In this document: positions 46,401 through 54,271 of the stretch, one piece after another
Numbering within the stretch: position 1 is the stretch's first letter
Layout: each line of letters begins with the position of its first letter
NCBI GenBank assembly: GCA_951812615.1
Contig: CATOSU010000002.1
Coordinates: 434,001 to 498,000 of the forward strand
Origin: an uncultured Paracoccaceae bacterium
Lineage (GTDB): Bacteria; Pseudomonadota; Alphaproteobacteria; Rhodobacterales; Rhodobacteraceae
Direction: 5' to 3'
DNA: 64,000 nt
Program-made: the position numbers and the translations under genes
The notes under the pieces: model-generated
What the model saw: the letters and a program-made list of their open reading frames with translations, nothing else
Databases searched by the model: none
What the model was told of the DNA's origin: nothing

Positions 46401-46618
46401 GGCGCCGCGTTGACCAGCCCGTCGCGAATGACGTCCAGCATCGCCTGATACTCGCCCATGGCGTTGACGATGCTCTCGGGCTGGACCGGGCGCTCGAAAG
46501 ACAGCGGCTGCATCGCCGGAATGTCCGCGGCCGGCATCGCCCCGCGAACAAGCCGTTCGGTCGGAAACGGCCCCATATGCACCGGCCGGGACCGGTCAGA
46601 AAAAACGCGCATCACCAT
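43409..46618 (-). CDS. rdhA: Self-sufficient catabolic reductive dehalogenase fused to NAD(P)H reductase (BhbA/NpRdhA type)
   Basis: 1069 residues, cytoplasmic: no Tat signal and no rdhB anchor gene. Layout: N-terminal degenerate RdhA-like half (about 1-300); catalytic cobalamin half (about 370-700) with two [4Fe-4S] sites, Cys558/561/564/568 and Cys594/607/610/614; ferredoxin-reductase domain (about 745-980) with flavin motif RQYSMSG (802-808), NAD(P) motif GGGIGITPM and CGPDRYM; plant-type [2Fe-2S] ferredoxin (985-1069) with Cys1018/1023/1026/1054. Tyr472, Lys534 and Arg598 have the same spacing (62 and 64) as I recall for catalytic Tyr426, Lys488, Arg552 of NpRdhA. Related enzymes debrominate phenolic acids using NADPH. 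Needs cobalamin. Lies between flotillin and desaturase in the aromatic operon. Confidence 0.93.
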   Translation of the reverse strand: MVMRVFSDRSRPVHMGPFPTERLVRGAMPAADIPAMQPLSFERPVQPESIVNAMGEYQAMLDVIRDGLVNAAPAEIPDDPVERANHLKAFGYFHDASVIGICALQDDARLAEPVANPQIERLAHDLSTRQTKTLASGIDVIMADLKDSIAKPMARIDDHTHAIVFLIENPRAPRAGEPGSDWIMDAQAHRACLLGSEIANVIASYIRLLGFPARAHSASAGDVDLNRLAVAAGLAWAGEGRLVAPYLGERFGLTAVTCRMDLATDAPLAPPSEQPWFGTRGPKWWLGVGTRKTGMTGNPYDKRNFQDGPHPFEKLRRVEEPTTFIDEPRVARVPKRADMFARAQFGDMGKANQDNAAGGYYARKSAPSFAQRRALGAFVLIQDGEADAHPVPSVDPALNAANLKAATYWLGIDATGLSRCPDWTWYSHDARGEPVDPPHDQAVSMIVDQGYETMEGASGDDWISVAQSMRAYLRFSLLGGVIAKQCRNLGYPAKAHTVMDGEVLQPPLLLLSGLGEVSRIGEVILNPYLGPRLKSGVVTTTMPMTHDKPIDFGLQHFCENCNKCARECPSGAITAGPKLMFNGYEIWKSDSQKCATYRITNRGGAMCGRCMKTCPWNLEGLFSEAPFRWAAMHIPAAAPALAKLDDAVGNGGLNPVKKWWWDIELYEDGAYKPAREPANARDLDKQLDLKYEDQTLAVYPANIAPHPWPYPFPMDREAGIEAYQAMITAEQYKVNLKKGITDGQHRYSVPEDAPVLQVVVSKAEHITDDIVKYELRRPDGSDLPEWTAGAHLDIVVTPEYLRQYSMSGNPADRSLYQIAVLREDGGRGGSKMMHRIFTEGRRVFVSKPINHFELEEAAENTLLMGGGIGITPMVAFAHRLHAVGRPFELHYSVSDRAQSGFLADLQSFPWFDHVHTHISAEGSRADLDAIMARYRPGWHAYTCGPDRYMDAVMAAAEKAGFAEEERHLEYFSVPEQPDYENFDFTLRLARSNREFLIPADKTATDVLEENGIHVDVKCSDGICGVCKCGLIDGEVEHRDFVLSKKQRESAIILCQSRAAEKDGVISIDM

Positions 46619-46712
46619 GGGTGCCTTCGCTCCTGTGCCAGTTCAGGGACAGACCACCGCAAGCCGCCGGGAATGTCCACACACCACCCGGCGGTTTTCA
46701 GGACTGCCCTGT

Positions 46713-48236
46713 CTACTTGCCGGACGGCTTGTCGTCATCCTTGGCGTCGTCAAACGCAATTCCAAGCTGATCGCCGACCTTTTTCAGAAGAGGCATCTGC
46801 ACAGCCATGTCCATGATCGAATCCATCGCCGCGGCCACTGGCGCCTTCGCTTCGCCCGGGGCAGAGCTGCCGCCCAGCCCGGTCACGTGGTTCACATTGA
46901 TCGATTTGATCTTCTCGGCCGGCTTGACCATCTCGCTGACAATTTTCGGCATTGCCTCCAGCCGCGCCTTTTCCAGCTCCATCGCCACGATGCTTTCAGA
47001 CCGGGTGTTTTCGGCCTCCAGCGCCGCGCGGCGGGTTTCTGCCTGCGACAGCCGCGCCAGCTTTTCGACCTCGTTCTCGGTCCGGCGGGCGTCAGCCTTG
47101 TCCTTCGCGGTCTGCTTGGCCGAAGCCGCCTCGATCGCGGCCCGCGCGGCGGCCGCGTTTGCCTCTGCCTCGGCGGCGATGCGGGACAGTTCCGCCCGGC
47201 GTTCCGCTTCGGCTGTAGCCCGGGTGGTTTCCACCGCTTCCGCGGCCTTGATCGCCTCGGCACGGGCGGCGTCGGCCTCGGCCTGCGCGCGGTTTTCCTC
47301 TTGGCTTTTGCCGGCAATCGCGATCTGACGTTCCTGCTCGGCGATGGTCAGCGCCTGTTCGCGGGCCACCTCGGCGGCCTCGATGTTCTTTTCCATCTCG
47401 ATCCGCGCGCGTGTCGCCGCCAGCTCGCTGTCGGCCTTGCGCTGGGCCACTTCGGAAATCTGCGCCGCGGCCAGCGTTTCGATCTCCTGCTGCTGGGCGA
47501 TCTCGGCCCGGCGTTGTTCCAGCTCTATCTCCAACCGCTTGCGCGAGGCCTCCATTGCCGCGCGGCGCACGGACACTTCGCTGTCGGCGTCGATCTCCGC
47601 CCGCTCTTTTTTGGACTTCGCAATCACCTCGGCCAGCTTGCGCATGCCCACCGCGTTGAAGGCGTTGTTTTCGTCAAGCGCCGCAAACGGCGTCTGATCC
47701 AGCGCCGTCAGCGAGACTGAATCAAGCTGCAGTCCGTAACGCCCCAGCGTTTCAGACAGCATATCCCGCACCTGGCTGACAAAGCCGGCCCGGTTTTCGT
47801 GCAGCGCATCCATGGTCATCTGCGCGGCCACCGCGCGCAGGGCATCGACCATCATCCCATCGATCAGGCTGCGCAGCTCGTCGCGCTGAAACGTCCGCTG
47901 GCCGAGCGTCTGCGCGGCCCGCGTGATTGCTTCGTCCTCCGGGACAACAGAGACATAGAATTCAGCCCCCACATCCACCCGCAAACGGTCTTGCGTGATC
48001 AAAGAGGCATCCCCGCGCCGCTCCACGTCCAGCCGCAGCGTCGCCATGTTGACCCGCGTGATTTCGTGGAAATAGGGCACGGCCATCACGCCGCCGTCGA
48101 TCACGACGCGCCGCCCGCCAACCCCGGTCCGCACAAGGCTCACCTCGTTCGTGGCCCGTTCATAGAACCACGCGAACACCGCGACCACGATTGCCGCGAT
48201 GACGATGAGCAGGATGATCCAGCCTATGGCACCCAT
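46713..48236 (-). CDS. Flotillin-like SPFH protein
   Basis: 507 residues: one N-terminal membrane helix (IGWIILLIVIAAIVVAVFAWF), an SPFH/Band-7 domain to about 190, then about 230 residues of Ala/Glu/Arg/Lys-rich coiled coil (EAEANAAAARAAIEAASAK) and a short tail. Flotillins scaffold membrane microdomains. It starts 3 bp after the SDR stop and lies 94 bp before rdhA, an uncommon position for a flotillin and possibly an anchor for the pathway enzymes or a membrane-stress protein. Confidence 0.9.
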   Translation of the reverse strand: MGAIGWIILLIVIAAIVVAVFAWFYERATNEVSLVRTGVGGRRVVIDGGVMAVPYFHEITRVNMATLRLDVERRGDASLITQDRLRVDVGAEFYVSVVPEDEAITRAAQTLGQRTFQRDELRSLIDGMMVDALRAVAAQMTMDALHENRAGFVSQVRDMLSETLGRYGLQLDSVSLTALDQTPFAALDENNAFNAVGMRKLAEVIAKSKKERAEIDADSEVSVRRAAMEASRKRLEIELEQRRAEIAQQQEIETLAAAQISEVAQRKADSELAATRARIEMEKNIEAAEVAREQALTIAEQERQIAIAGKSQEENRAQAEADAARAEAIKAAEAVETTRATAEAERRAELSRIAAEAEANAAAARAAIEAASAKQTAKDKADARRTENEVEKLARLSQAETRRAALEAENTRSESIVAMELEKARLEAMPKIVSEMVKPAEKIKSINVNHVTGLGGSSAPGEAKAPVAAAMDSIMDMAVQMPLLKKVGDQLGIAFDDAKDDDKPSGK

Positions 48237-48239
48237 CTC

Positions 48240-49037
48240 TTACCCTCCCTGAAGCCCGTGCATGTTACACAGGATATTCGAAGACATCCCGCCATCGGCA
48301 GGAATGTTCGTTCCCCTGATCCATCCGCTCAGATCGCTGAGCAGGAATGCAATCACCGGGGCAATGTCATCTGCGCGCCCGGGCCGGTCCATGACCTTGC
48401 GGTCTTCCTCGGCCCGCGCACCCAGCGTTTGCAGAAAATCACCAAGGATCGGCGTGTCCACCGGCCCCGGGCTGACAGAATTCATGCGAATGCCGCGGTC
48501 GCGCCATGTCCAGCGGTTTTGCATCGTCCAGGCGATCAGCGCTTCCTTGGAAAAGAAGTAGCTGCGCCCGCCCTCGCTGCTGACCTTCCAGCGGTCGATG
48601 AAGTCCGCGATATTGTCATAATCCAGATCTTCTGCGGCATTGATCGCGTCAACCGCTTCCGGCCAGCCGAAACCGGCAAGGCTGGCCACGTTCACGATGC
48701 TGGCATTTTCGCTGAGTTTCGGGATCAGCAGCAAGGTCAGATGTTTCAGCGACACCAGATTGACCGCCAGCAGGCTTTCCGCAGGCCGGGTTGGCGGCAG
48801 ACCGGCATTGTTCACCAGCCCGTCAATGCCGTCCGGCAGCGCCTCGGCCAGTGCCTCGACGGTTCGCTTGTCGGACAGATCGGCGCGATAAAACTCTTCG
48901 ACGTGATCGAAATTCTTGTTCAGATCGACGCCCAGCACCTCGGCGCCCTGTTCGGTCAGCAACCGCGAGGTTTCCCAGCCGATGCCCGAGGACGACCCGG
49001 TGACAACGATGCGTTTGCCCTTGAGAAGATCCTTCAT
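48240..49037 (-). CDS. Coniferyl-alcohol dehydrogenase-like SDR
   Basis: 265 residues. Cofactor motif TGSSSGIG (residues 14-21), NNAGLP, NVASLAG, YFFSKEA (Tyr, Lys). The middle DAINAAEDLDYDNIADFI and the C-terminal DGGMSSNILCNMHG are typical of the coniferyl/aryl-alcohol dehydrogenase group of SDRs. Likely oxidises a benzylic alcohol to the aldehyde used by the ALDH upstream. Confidence 0.85.
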   Translation of the reverse strand: MKDLLKGKRIVVTGSSSGIGWETSRLLTEQGAEVLGVDLNKNFDHVEEFYRADLSDKRTVEALAEALPDGIDGLVNNAGLPPTRPAESLLAVNLVSLKHLTLLLIPKLSENASIVNVASLAGFGWPEAVDAINAAEDLDYDNIADFIDRWKVSSEGGRSYFFSKEALIAWTMQNRWTWRDRGIRMNSVSPGPVDTPILGDFLQTLGARAEEDRKVMDRPGRADDIAPVIAFLLSDLSGWIRGTNIPADGGMSSNILCNMHGLQGG

Positions 49038-49045
49038 AGCCCCTC

Positions 49046-50518
49046 CTAGAAGACCGGCGGAAAAGGTCGCCCGCCCCTGTCCAGCGTGATCCAGCGTGTT
49101 TCCGAAAAGGTTTCAAGCGACCATTTCCCGCCATGCCGGCCCAGCCCGGACGCCTTGGTCCCGCCGAACGGTACGTGCGGTTCGTCGTTCACGGACGAAC
49201 AATTTACATGGCACATCCCTGTTTCCAGCTGCTGCGACATCGCCAGCGCCCGCTGTTCGTCGGCAGTGATGATGCCCGAGCTGAGACCGTATTCAGTGTC
49301 ATTGCTCATCGTGATCGCCTCGGCGTCGGTGCGGAAGGGAACCACCACCGCAACCGGCCCGAAGGTTTCGTCGCGCCAGACATCCATGTCGGGCGTGACA
49401 TGGGTCAGGATCGTCGGTTCCACGAACCGGCCATTGACGCCGCCGCCCAGCGCAACCTGTGCGCCACGGGCCACGGCATCCTCGATCTGGGCGCGGACAC
49501 GGGCGACCTGCCGGTCATTGATCAGCGGACCGTTGACGTTCGATTTGTCGGCCACGTTGCCGGTTCTGATCCGTGACGCCCGCGACACGAACTGCTGCAG
49601 GAACTCGGCATAAACGCTTTCATGCACCAATACCTTTTCGACGGACATGCAGATCTGCCCCTGATGCATGAACGCGCCGAAGCTGGCGGCGCTGGTCGCG
49701 CGCTCCATATCCGCGTCGTCCAGCACAATCAGGCTGTCCTTGCCGCCCAACTCGACGCAGCATTTTTTCAGATGCGCACCGCATTTGGCGGCGATGCGAC
49801 GGCCGACCGGGGTGGACCCGGTAAAAGAAATTCCCTTGACCAGCGGATTGTCGATCAGCGCATCGCCGACATCGGCCACGTTGTCGCGCGAACAGGTCAC
49901 CACATTGAAAACGCCGTCCGGCATACCGGCCTCTTCCAGCACCTCGGCAAAGAAAAGCCCGCCGGCATAGGGCGTGTCCTCGGACGGCTTCAGCACGATC
50001 GTATTGCCGGCCGCCAGCGGAAAGGCGAACCCGCGCGAGGTCAGGATCCCCGGCATGTTCCACGGCGAGATGACCCCGATCACACCCATGGGCACGCGCA
50101 CGGCCTGCGAAACCTTGCCATGTTCCGATGGCATCACTTCGCCGATGGGATGATAGCACAGCCCGGCAGCGGCCCGGAAAACCTCGGGCACATAGCCGGC
50201 CTCGAACATGCCCTTGCCAAACCAACCGCCGCCCTCGGACTGCGCGGCGGCAACGTAGTCCGGCGCGCGCTTTTCCCAGACCTCGGCAATCTTCAGCATC
50301 AGGTGCGCCCGTTCCTGAAACGGTCGCGCGGACCAGTCGGCAAAAGCGGCCTGTGCTGCGGCAACCACCTGATCGGTCTCGGCGGCACCCGCATCAGGGA
50401 TCTGCGCCCAGACCGACCCGTCAGACGGGTTGAAATCGTCGAACCGGGCCTGCGTGGTCTGCCACCGACCACCGATGAACAGCCCGCGAACGGTGGGTGC
50501 GGAACTGGCGTCAAGCAT
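49046..50518 (-). CDS. Aromatic aldehyde dehydrogenase (benzaldehyde/vanillin-type)
   Basis: 490 residues, NAD(P)-dependent ALDH. Catalytic Glu in ELGGKDS, catalytic Cys in GQICMS, cofactor loop FTGSTPVGRRI, and the C-terminal PFGGTKASGLGRHGG. Best resemblance by eye is to benzaldehyde and vanillin dehydrogenases. The start at 50518 overlaps the livF stop by 8 bp, tying it to the transporter operon. Should convert the aromatic aldehyde to the benzoate. Confidence 0.9.
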   Translation of the reverse strand: MLDASSAPTVRGLFIGGRWQTTQARFDDFNPSDGSVWAQIPDAGAAETDQVVAAAQAAFADWSARPFQERAHLMLKIAEVWEKRAPDYVAAAQSEGGGWFGKGMFEAGYVPEVFRAAAGLCYHPIGEVMPSEHGKVSQAVRVPMGVIGVISPWNMPGILTSRGFAFPLAAGNTIVLKPSEDTPYAGGLFFAEVLEEAGMPDGVFNVVTCSRDNVADVGDALIDNPLVKGISFTGSTPVGRRIAAKCGAHLKKCCVELGGKDSLIVLDDADMERATSAASFGAFMHQGQICMSVEKVLVHESVYAEFLQQFVSRASRIRTGNVADKSNVNGPLINDRQVARVRAQIEDAVARGAQVALGGGVNGRFVEPTILTHVTPDMDVWRDETFGPVAVVVPFRTDAEAITMSNDTEYGLSSGIITADEQRALAMSQQLETGMCHVNCSSVNDEPHVPFGGTKASGLGRHGGKWSLETFSETRWITLDRGGRPFPPVF

Positions 50519-51647
50519 CGTTATCCCTTTCAAAGTCACCACCGGAACGGCGGAACACCTGCACCCGCGGCCTGCGGTAAATCTCGATCACCGGCGGTTT
50601 TTCAACCGCGCGCGGCGCCGGGCCGGTCCGGCCGGACTGCGTATCGCGGGGTTTGCGCACCGCACCCGGACGTTTGCGGGCCGCGGCCGCGGCCTGTTCG
50701 ATGTCGCGCAGAACGGCGGACAGGTGATCGGCCGGCACTTCGGGCGCGGTCGGGACCGGTCGGACCGCGGATTGTTTTGCCGCCTTTTGCACCATGTCCT
50801 CGATATCCAGCCCGGCCCGGGCATCCGCCGACACGCGCGGAGGCGATGCGGTTTCGGCGACCACGGTTTTCGGCGCCGGTGCCGGGTCCGGCGGCGGCAC
50901 CGGTTTGGCGGCAGCGGTCTTCGTGGTGGCCGGTTTGCTGCCCGCCCCCAGATAGGCCGCCTGCACCGCCGGATCGGTGGCCAGCCGGGCGGCGGTGTCC
51001 TCATGCGTGATCCGGGTGTTTTCCAGCAGGTAGCCCCGGTCGGCAATGGCAAGGCTTTGCTTGGCATTCTGCTCCACCAGCAGAACACCGATGCCCAGCG
51101 CCTTGACCGATCTGAGGTTCTGGAACAGCTCCTTGCACAACAGCGGCGACAGACCCAGCGACGGTTCGTCCAGCATCAGGATCTGCGGCGCCGACATCAT
51201 TGCCCGCCCGATCGCAACCATCTGCTGTTCGCCACCCGACATTGTGCGCGCGATCTGCCCCTGCCGTTCGCGCAGTTTCGGGAACAGTTTCATCACCCGG
51301 TCCAGGTTGGTCGCCTCATCGCGGCGCGCGCGCCGGGCATAGGCCCCGAGGATCAGGTTTTCCCGCACCGTCAGGTCGCCGAATATGCCGCGCCCCTCCG
51401 GCACCAGCGCCACGCCGCGCTCGACGATCTGGTCGGGACCGAGCCCGCCCAGCGGCGCACCGTCCAGCAACAGATCGCCGTCGACGTGTCCCTCGCAGAC
51501 GCCGGCGGCCGCGCGCAGCAATGTCGATTTCCCGGCGCCGTTGGCCCCGAGGATGACCACAATCTCGCCCGCGTTCACATTCAGCGACACGTCCTGCAGC
51601 GCCGGGTGCTGCCCGTAGGCGACGGACAACTGGCGAACCTCAAGCAT
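50511..51647 (-). CDS. livF: Branched-chain-type ABC transporter ATP-binding protein LivF, with long C-terminal extension
   Basis: 378 residues, against the usual 235 or so. The ATPase part has Walker A GANGAGKST, signature MSGGEQQM, Walker B LMLDEPSLGLSP. From about residue 235 a Pro/Ala/Arg-rich, probably disordered tail follows, containing a short helix-prone stretch (LDIEDMVQKAAKQ) and ending with IEIYRRPRVQVFRR. Coupled by overlap to the ALDH gene. Confidence 0.92.
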   Translation of the reverse strand: MLEVRQLSVAYGQHPALQDVSLNVNAGEIVVILGANGAGKSTLLRAAAGVCEGHVDGDLLLDGAPLGGLGPDQIVERGVALVPEGRGIFGDLTVRENLILGAYARRARRDEATNLDRVMKLFPKLRERQGQIARTMSGGEQQMVAIGRAMMSAPQILMLDEPSLGLSPLLCKELFQNLRSVKALGIGVLLVEQNAKQSLAIADRGYLLENTRITHEDTAARLATDPAVQAAYLGAGSKPATTKTAAAKPVPPPDPAPAPKTVVAETASPPRVSADARAGLDIEDMVQKAAKQSAVRPVPTAPEVPADHLSAVLRDIEQAAAAARKRPGAVRKPRDTQSGRTGPAPRAVEKPPVIEIYRRPRVQVFRRSGGDFERDNDA

Positions 51648-51688
51648 GTGCTCCCCCTTGGCACGCGACGACGGTTCCGGGTCCCGGC

Positions 51689-52423
51689 TCAGTCATCGTC
51701 ATCCCCCAGATAGGCCCGGATCACCTCGCGGTCGGACAGCACGTCATCGGGTGACCCTTCGGCGATCTTCCGGCCGGCCGACATCACCACACAGCGATCA
51801 CACAACGCACGGATGGCATCCATCACATGTTCCACCAGAACCACGGTGCGGCCCTCGTCGCGCAGCGCATGGATCAGCTCGATCCCGGTTTCCAGCTCGG
51901 TCGGGTTCAGCCCGGCAAGCCACTCGTCCAACAGCAACACTTCGGGCTCACCGGCCAGAACGCGCGCCAGCTCAACCCGCTTCTGGTCAATATAGGTCAG
52001 CGCCGACACCGGCGCAGCCGCAACCACCTCCAGCCCCACCCGGTCCAGCATCTCCAGCGCGAAATCCTCGGCCTCGCGGCCCCAGCGCCGGCGGTGCCCG
52101 AACACGGCGCCGGCCATGACGTTTTCCAGAACGTTCAGCCCCGGCAACAGACGCACCAGCTGAAACGTCCGGCCCACTCCTTCGCGCGCGATTTTCTGGG
52201 CAGGCATATCAGACAGGCGGCGGCCCTTCAGGCTGATCCGGCCGGCGGTTGGTTTGAACGCGCCCGAAATCATGTTCATCATCGTCGTCTTGCCCGACCC
52301 GTTCGGACCTATCACGCCCACCATTTCATGGTTGGCCACGTCGAAGGACATGTCGTTGACGGCCACCAGCCCGCCAAAGCGCTTGGTCACCCCCTGAACC
52401 TGCAGAACCGGACGGTGCTTCAT
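51689..52423 (-). CDS. livG: Branched-chain-type ABC transporter ATP-binding protein LivG
   Basis: 244 residues: Walker A GPNGSGKTT, Q-loop RTFQLVRLLPGLNV, signature region ALTYIDQKRVELAR (the Gly-rich signature is degenerate, YIDQKR), Walker B VLLLDEWLAGLNP, H-loop VEHVM. Start at 52423, ATGA overlap with livM. Confidence 0.92.
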   Translation of the reverse strand: MKHRPVLQVQGVTKRFGGLVAVNDMSFDVANHEMVGVIGPNGSGKTTMMNMISGAFKPTAGRISLKGRRLSDMPAQKIAREGVGRTFQLVRLLPGLNVLENVMAGAVFGHRRRWGREAEDFALEMLDRVGLEVVAAAPVSALTYIDQKRVELARVLAGEPEVLLLDEWLAGLNPTELETGIELIHALRDEGRTVVLVEHVMDAIRALCDRCVVMSAGRKIAEGSPDDVLSDREVIRAYLGDDDD

Positions 52424-53355
52424 GACCGGCCCTCCCCGATCCTGTCGCGCAACTGCTCTATCCGTCCGACCACTCCGTTGGGCAGCACATACACGATCAG
52501 CAGGAACGCCAGCCCGAGGAACAGCGTCGACTGGTTCGGGAACTGCACGCCGACCCATTCCCAGATGATGGTGAACGGAATCACTCCCACCAGCGGCCCC
52601 CACAGCCGCCCGGCCCCGCCCAGCAGCGCCATAATCACAACAAGGAAACTCAGCTGCGGCGAAAACACCTGATTCGGCTCGATATAGGACCAGCGCGGCG
52701 CGATGATCGCCCCGACAAGGGCGGCAAAGAACCCGGTCGTGGTAAACATGATCACCTTGGCGGTGGCGGTGTTGATGCCCACATGACGGGCGACGGTTTC
52801 GTCATTGCCGATGATGCGCAAGGCAAAGCCGATGCGCGACCGGTTCACGATCCAGCCCAGCAGGTAGATCACCCCCGCCACCCCCAGCAGCATCCAGTAA
52901 AGATGATGGTCGCGGAAATCGGTCAGCACATACAGACCGCGCGACCCGAGGAAGTTGTTCTGGATCCACGAAATCAGGTTTCGGATCATCTCGGCCAGAC
53001 CCAGGGTGAAGATCACGAAATAAACGCCGGACAGACGCAGCGTGGCGATCCCGATCAGCAGCGCCAGCGCGGCGGCCACCAGCGGTGCCACGATCAGCGG
53101 CACCCAGAAGCTGAGCTGATAGTCGCTCATCATCGTGCCAACCATGTACCCGCCGACACCGAAGAAGGCGCCGGTGGCAAGACTGATGTAATGCGTCGGA
53201 CCGGAAAACAGCGCCCAAGAGGTCGACAGCGCGATGTACATCATCCCGGTAACCGCAATCGACAGCCAGTAGCCGTTGGCGAACATCGGCACGAAGGCTG
53301 CCAGAACCACCAGCGCCGCGGCGATTAGCAGCTCGAGCCAGCCGGACGGCTTCAT
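52420..53355 (-). CDS. livM: Branched-chain-type ABC transporter permease LivM
   Basis: 311 residues, about nine hydrophobic segments; SLATGAFFGVGGYMVG and RIIGNDETVARHVGINTATAKV are LivM signatures. ATGA overlaps on both sides (livH, livG). Confidence 0.93.
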   Translation of the reverse strand: MKPSGWLELLIAAALVVLAAFVPMFANGYWLSIAVTGMMYIALSTSWALFSGPTHYISLATGAFFGVGGYMVGTMMSDYQLSFWVPLIVAPLVAAALALLIGIATLRLSGVYFVIFTLGLAEMIRNLISWIQNNFLGSRGLYVLTDFRDHHLYWMLLGVAGVIYLLGWIVNRSRIGFALRIIGNDETVARHVGINTATAKVIMFTTTGFFAALVGAIIAPRWSYIEPNQVFSPQLSFLVVIMALLGGAGRLWGPLVGVIPFTIIWEWVGVQFPNQSTLFLGLAFLLIVYVLPNGVVGRIEQLRDRIGEGRS

Positions 53356-54218
53356 AGCGCGCGCCTCCCGAACAGCCCCTGCGGCCGGAACAGCAGGATA
53401 AGGACAAAGATGAGATAAGCCGCGGCCAGCGTCAGGCCCGGATCGATCAGCGTCGCCACCGCGGTTTCGACCAGCCCGAGGATTGCGGCGGCGACGATGG
53501 CACCGCGGATCTCGCCGACGCCGCCCATGATGACGATGATCAGTGCCTTCATCGTAAAGACCACGCCGATCGACGCATCGAGCGTGATGAAGGTCGAAAT
53601 CAGCGCCCCGCCGACCGCGGTGATCGCCCCGCCCAGCGCAAAGGCCAGCGCGGACACCCGCGGCACGTTGATCCCGACCAGCCCGCTGGCCTCGGTCGAG
53701 ACCGATACTGCGCGTACAGCAACACCCGCCCGCGTGTGGTTCAGCCAGAGATAGAGCCCGCCGCCGATCAGCACCGCAACCCCGAAGGCCACAAGCCGGT
53801 TCAGCGAAGTGGTGGACCCGATAATCGAGATCGGCTCGGACAGGTATTTATACGCGAAAAACCCGCCCTCGATCGAAACCATCACCCCGATGATGATGAA
53901 CGACATGCCGAACGTGGCGAGGATGGAATCAACCTCCAGCGCACCCTGGGATTTGGACCGCCGCACCAGCGGTTTCAGCAGGTAGCGATAGATCAGCCAG
54001 TTGCCTGCAAAAGACACCGGTGCCACCAGCACAACGGTCAGCAGCGGGCTGACCTGACTGGTCGTGTAGAGCCAGAAGGCCGCCAGCGCGCCCAGAACCA
54101 GAACCTCGCCATTGGCGAGGTTCATGATGCGCGCCACGCCGTATTGCAGGTTGAGCCCCATCGCAACGAGCGCATAGGTGCCCGACAGCAGCAGGCCCGA
54201 AACAAGAATGTCCAGCAT
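53352..54218 (-). CDS. livH: Branched-chain-type ABC transporter permease LivH
   Basis: 288 residues, eight or so membrane segments; GTYALVAMGLNLQYGVARIMNLANGE and RAVSVSTEASGLVGINV are typical of LivH. Starts 53 bp after the binding protein gene. Confidence 0.93.
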   Translation of the reverse strand: MLDILVSGLLLSGTYALVAMGLNLQYGVARIMNLANGEVLVLGALAAFWLYTTSQVSPLLTVVLVAPVSFAGNWLIYRYLLKPLVRRSKSQGALEVDSILATFGMSFIIIGVMVSIEGGFFAYKYLSEPISIIGSTTSLNRLVAFGVAVLIGGGLYLWLNHTRAGVAVRAVSVSTEASGLVGINVPRVSALAFALGGAITAVGGALISTFITLDASIGVVFTMKALIIVIMGGVGEIRGAIVAAAILGLVETAVATLIDPGLTLAAAYLIFVLILLFRPQGLFGRRAL

Positions 54219-54271
54219 GAAACGCTTCCGGAATTGCAGGGCGGTTCAGCACCGCCCCGCGACTGGCAGTG

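Noticed and set aside
43409-46618. Considered QueG (epoxyqueuosine reductase), which also has B12 and 8Fe-4S
   Set aside because: QueG is about 350 residues and lacks the duplicated half and the fused flavin and [2Fe-2S] reductase; the fusion matches BhbA-type dehalogenases.
49622-51010. 462-codon plus-strand open frame
   Set aside because: Antisense of ALDH and livF, no recognisable domain.
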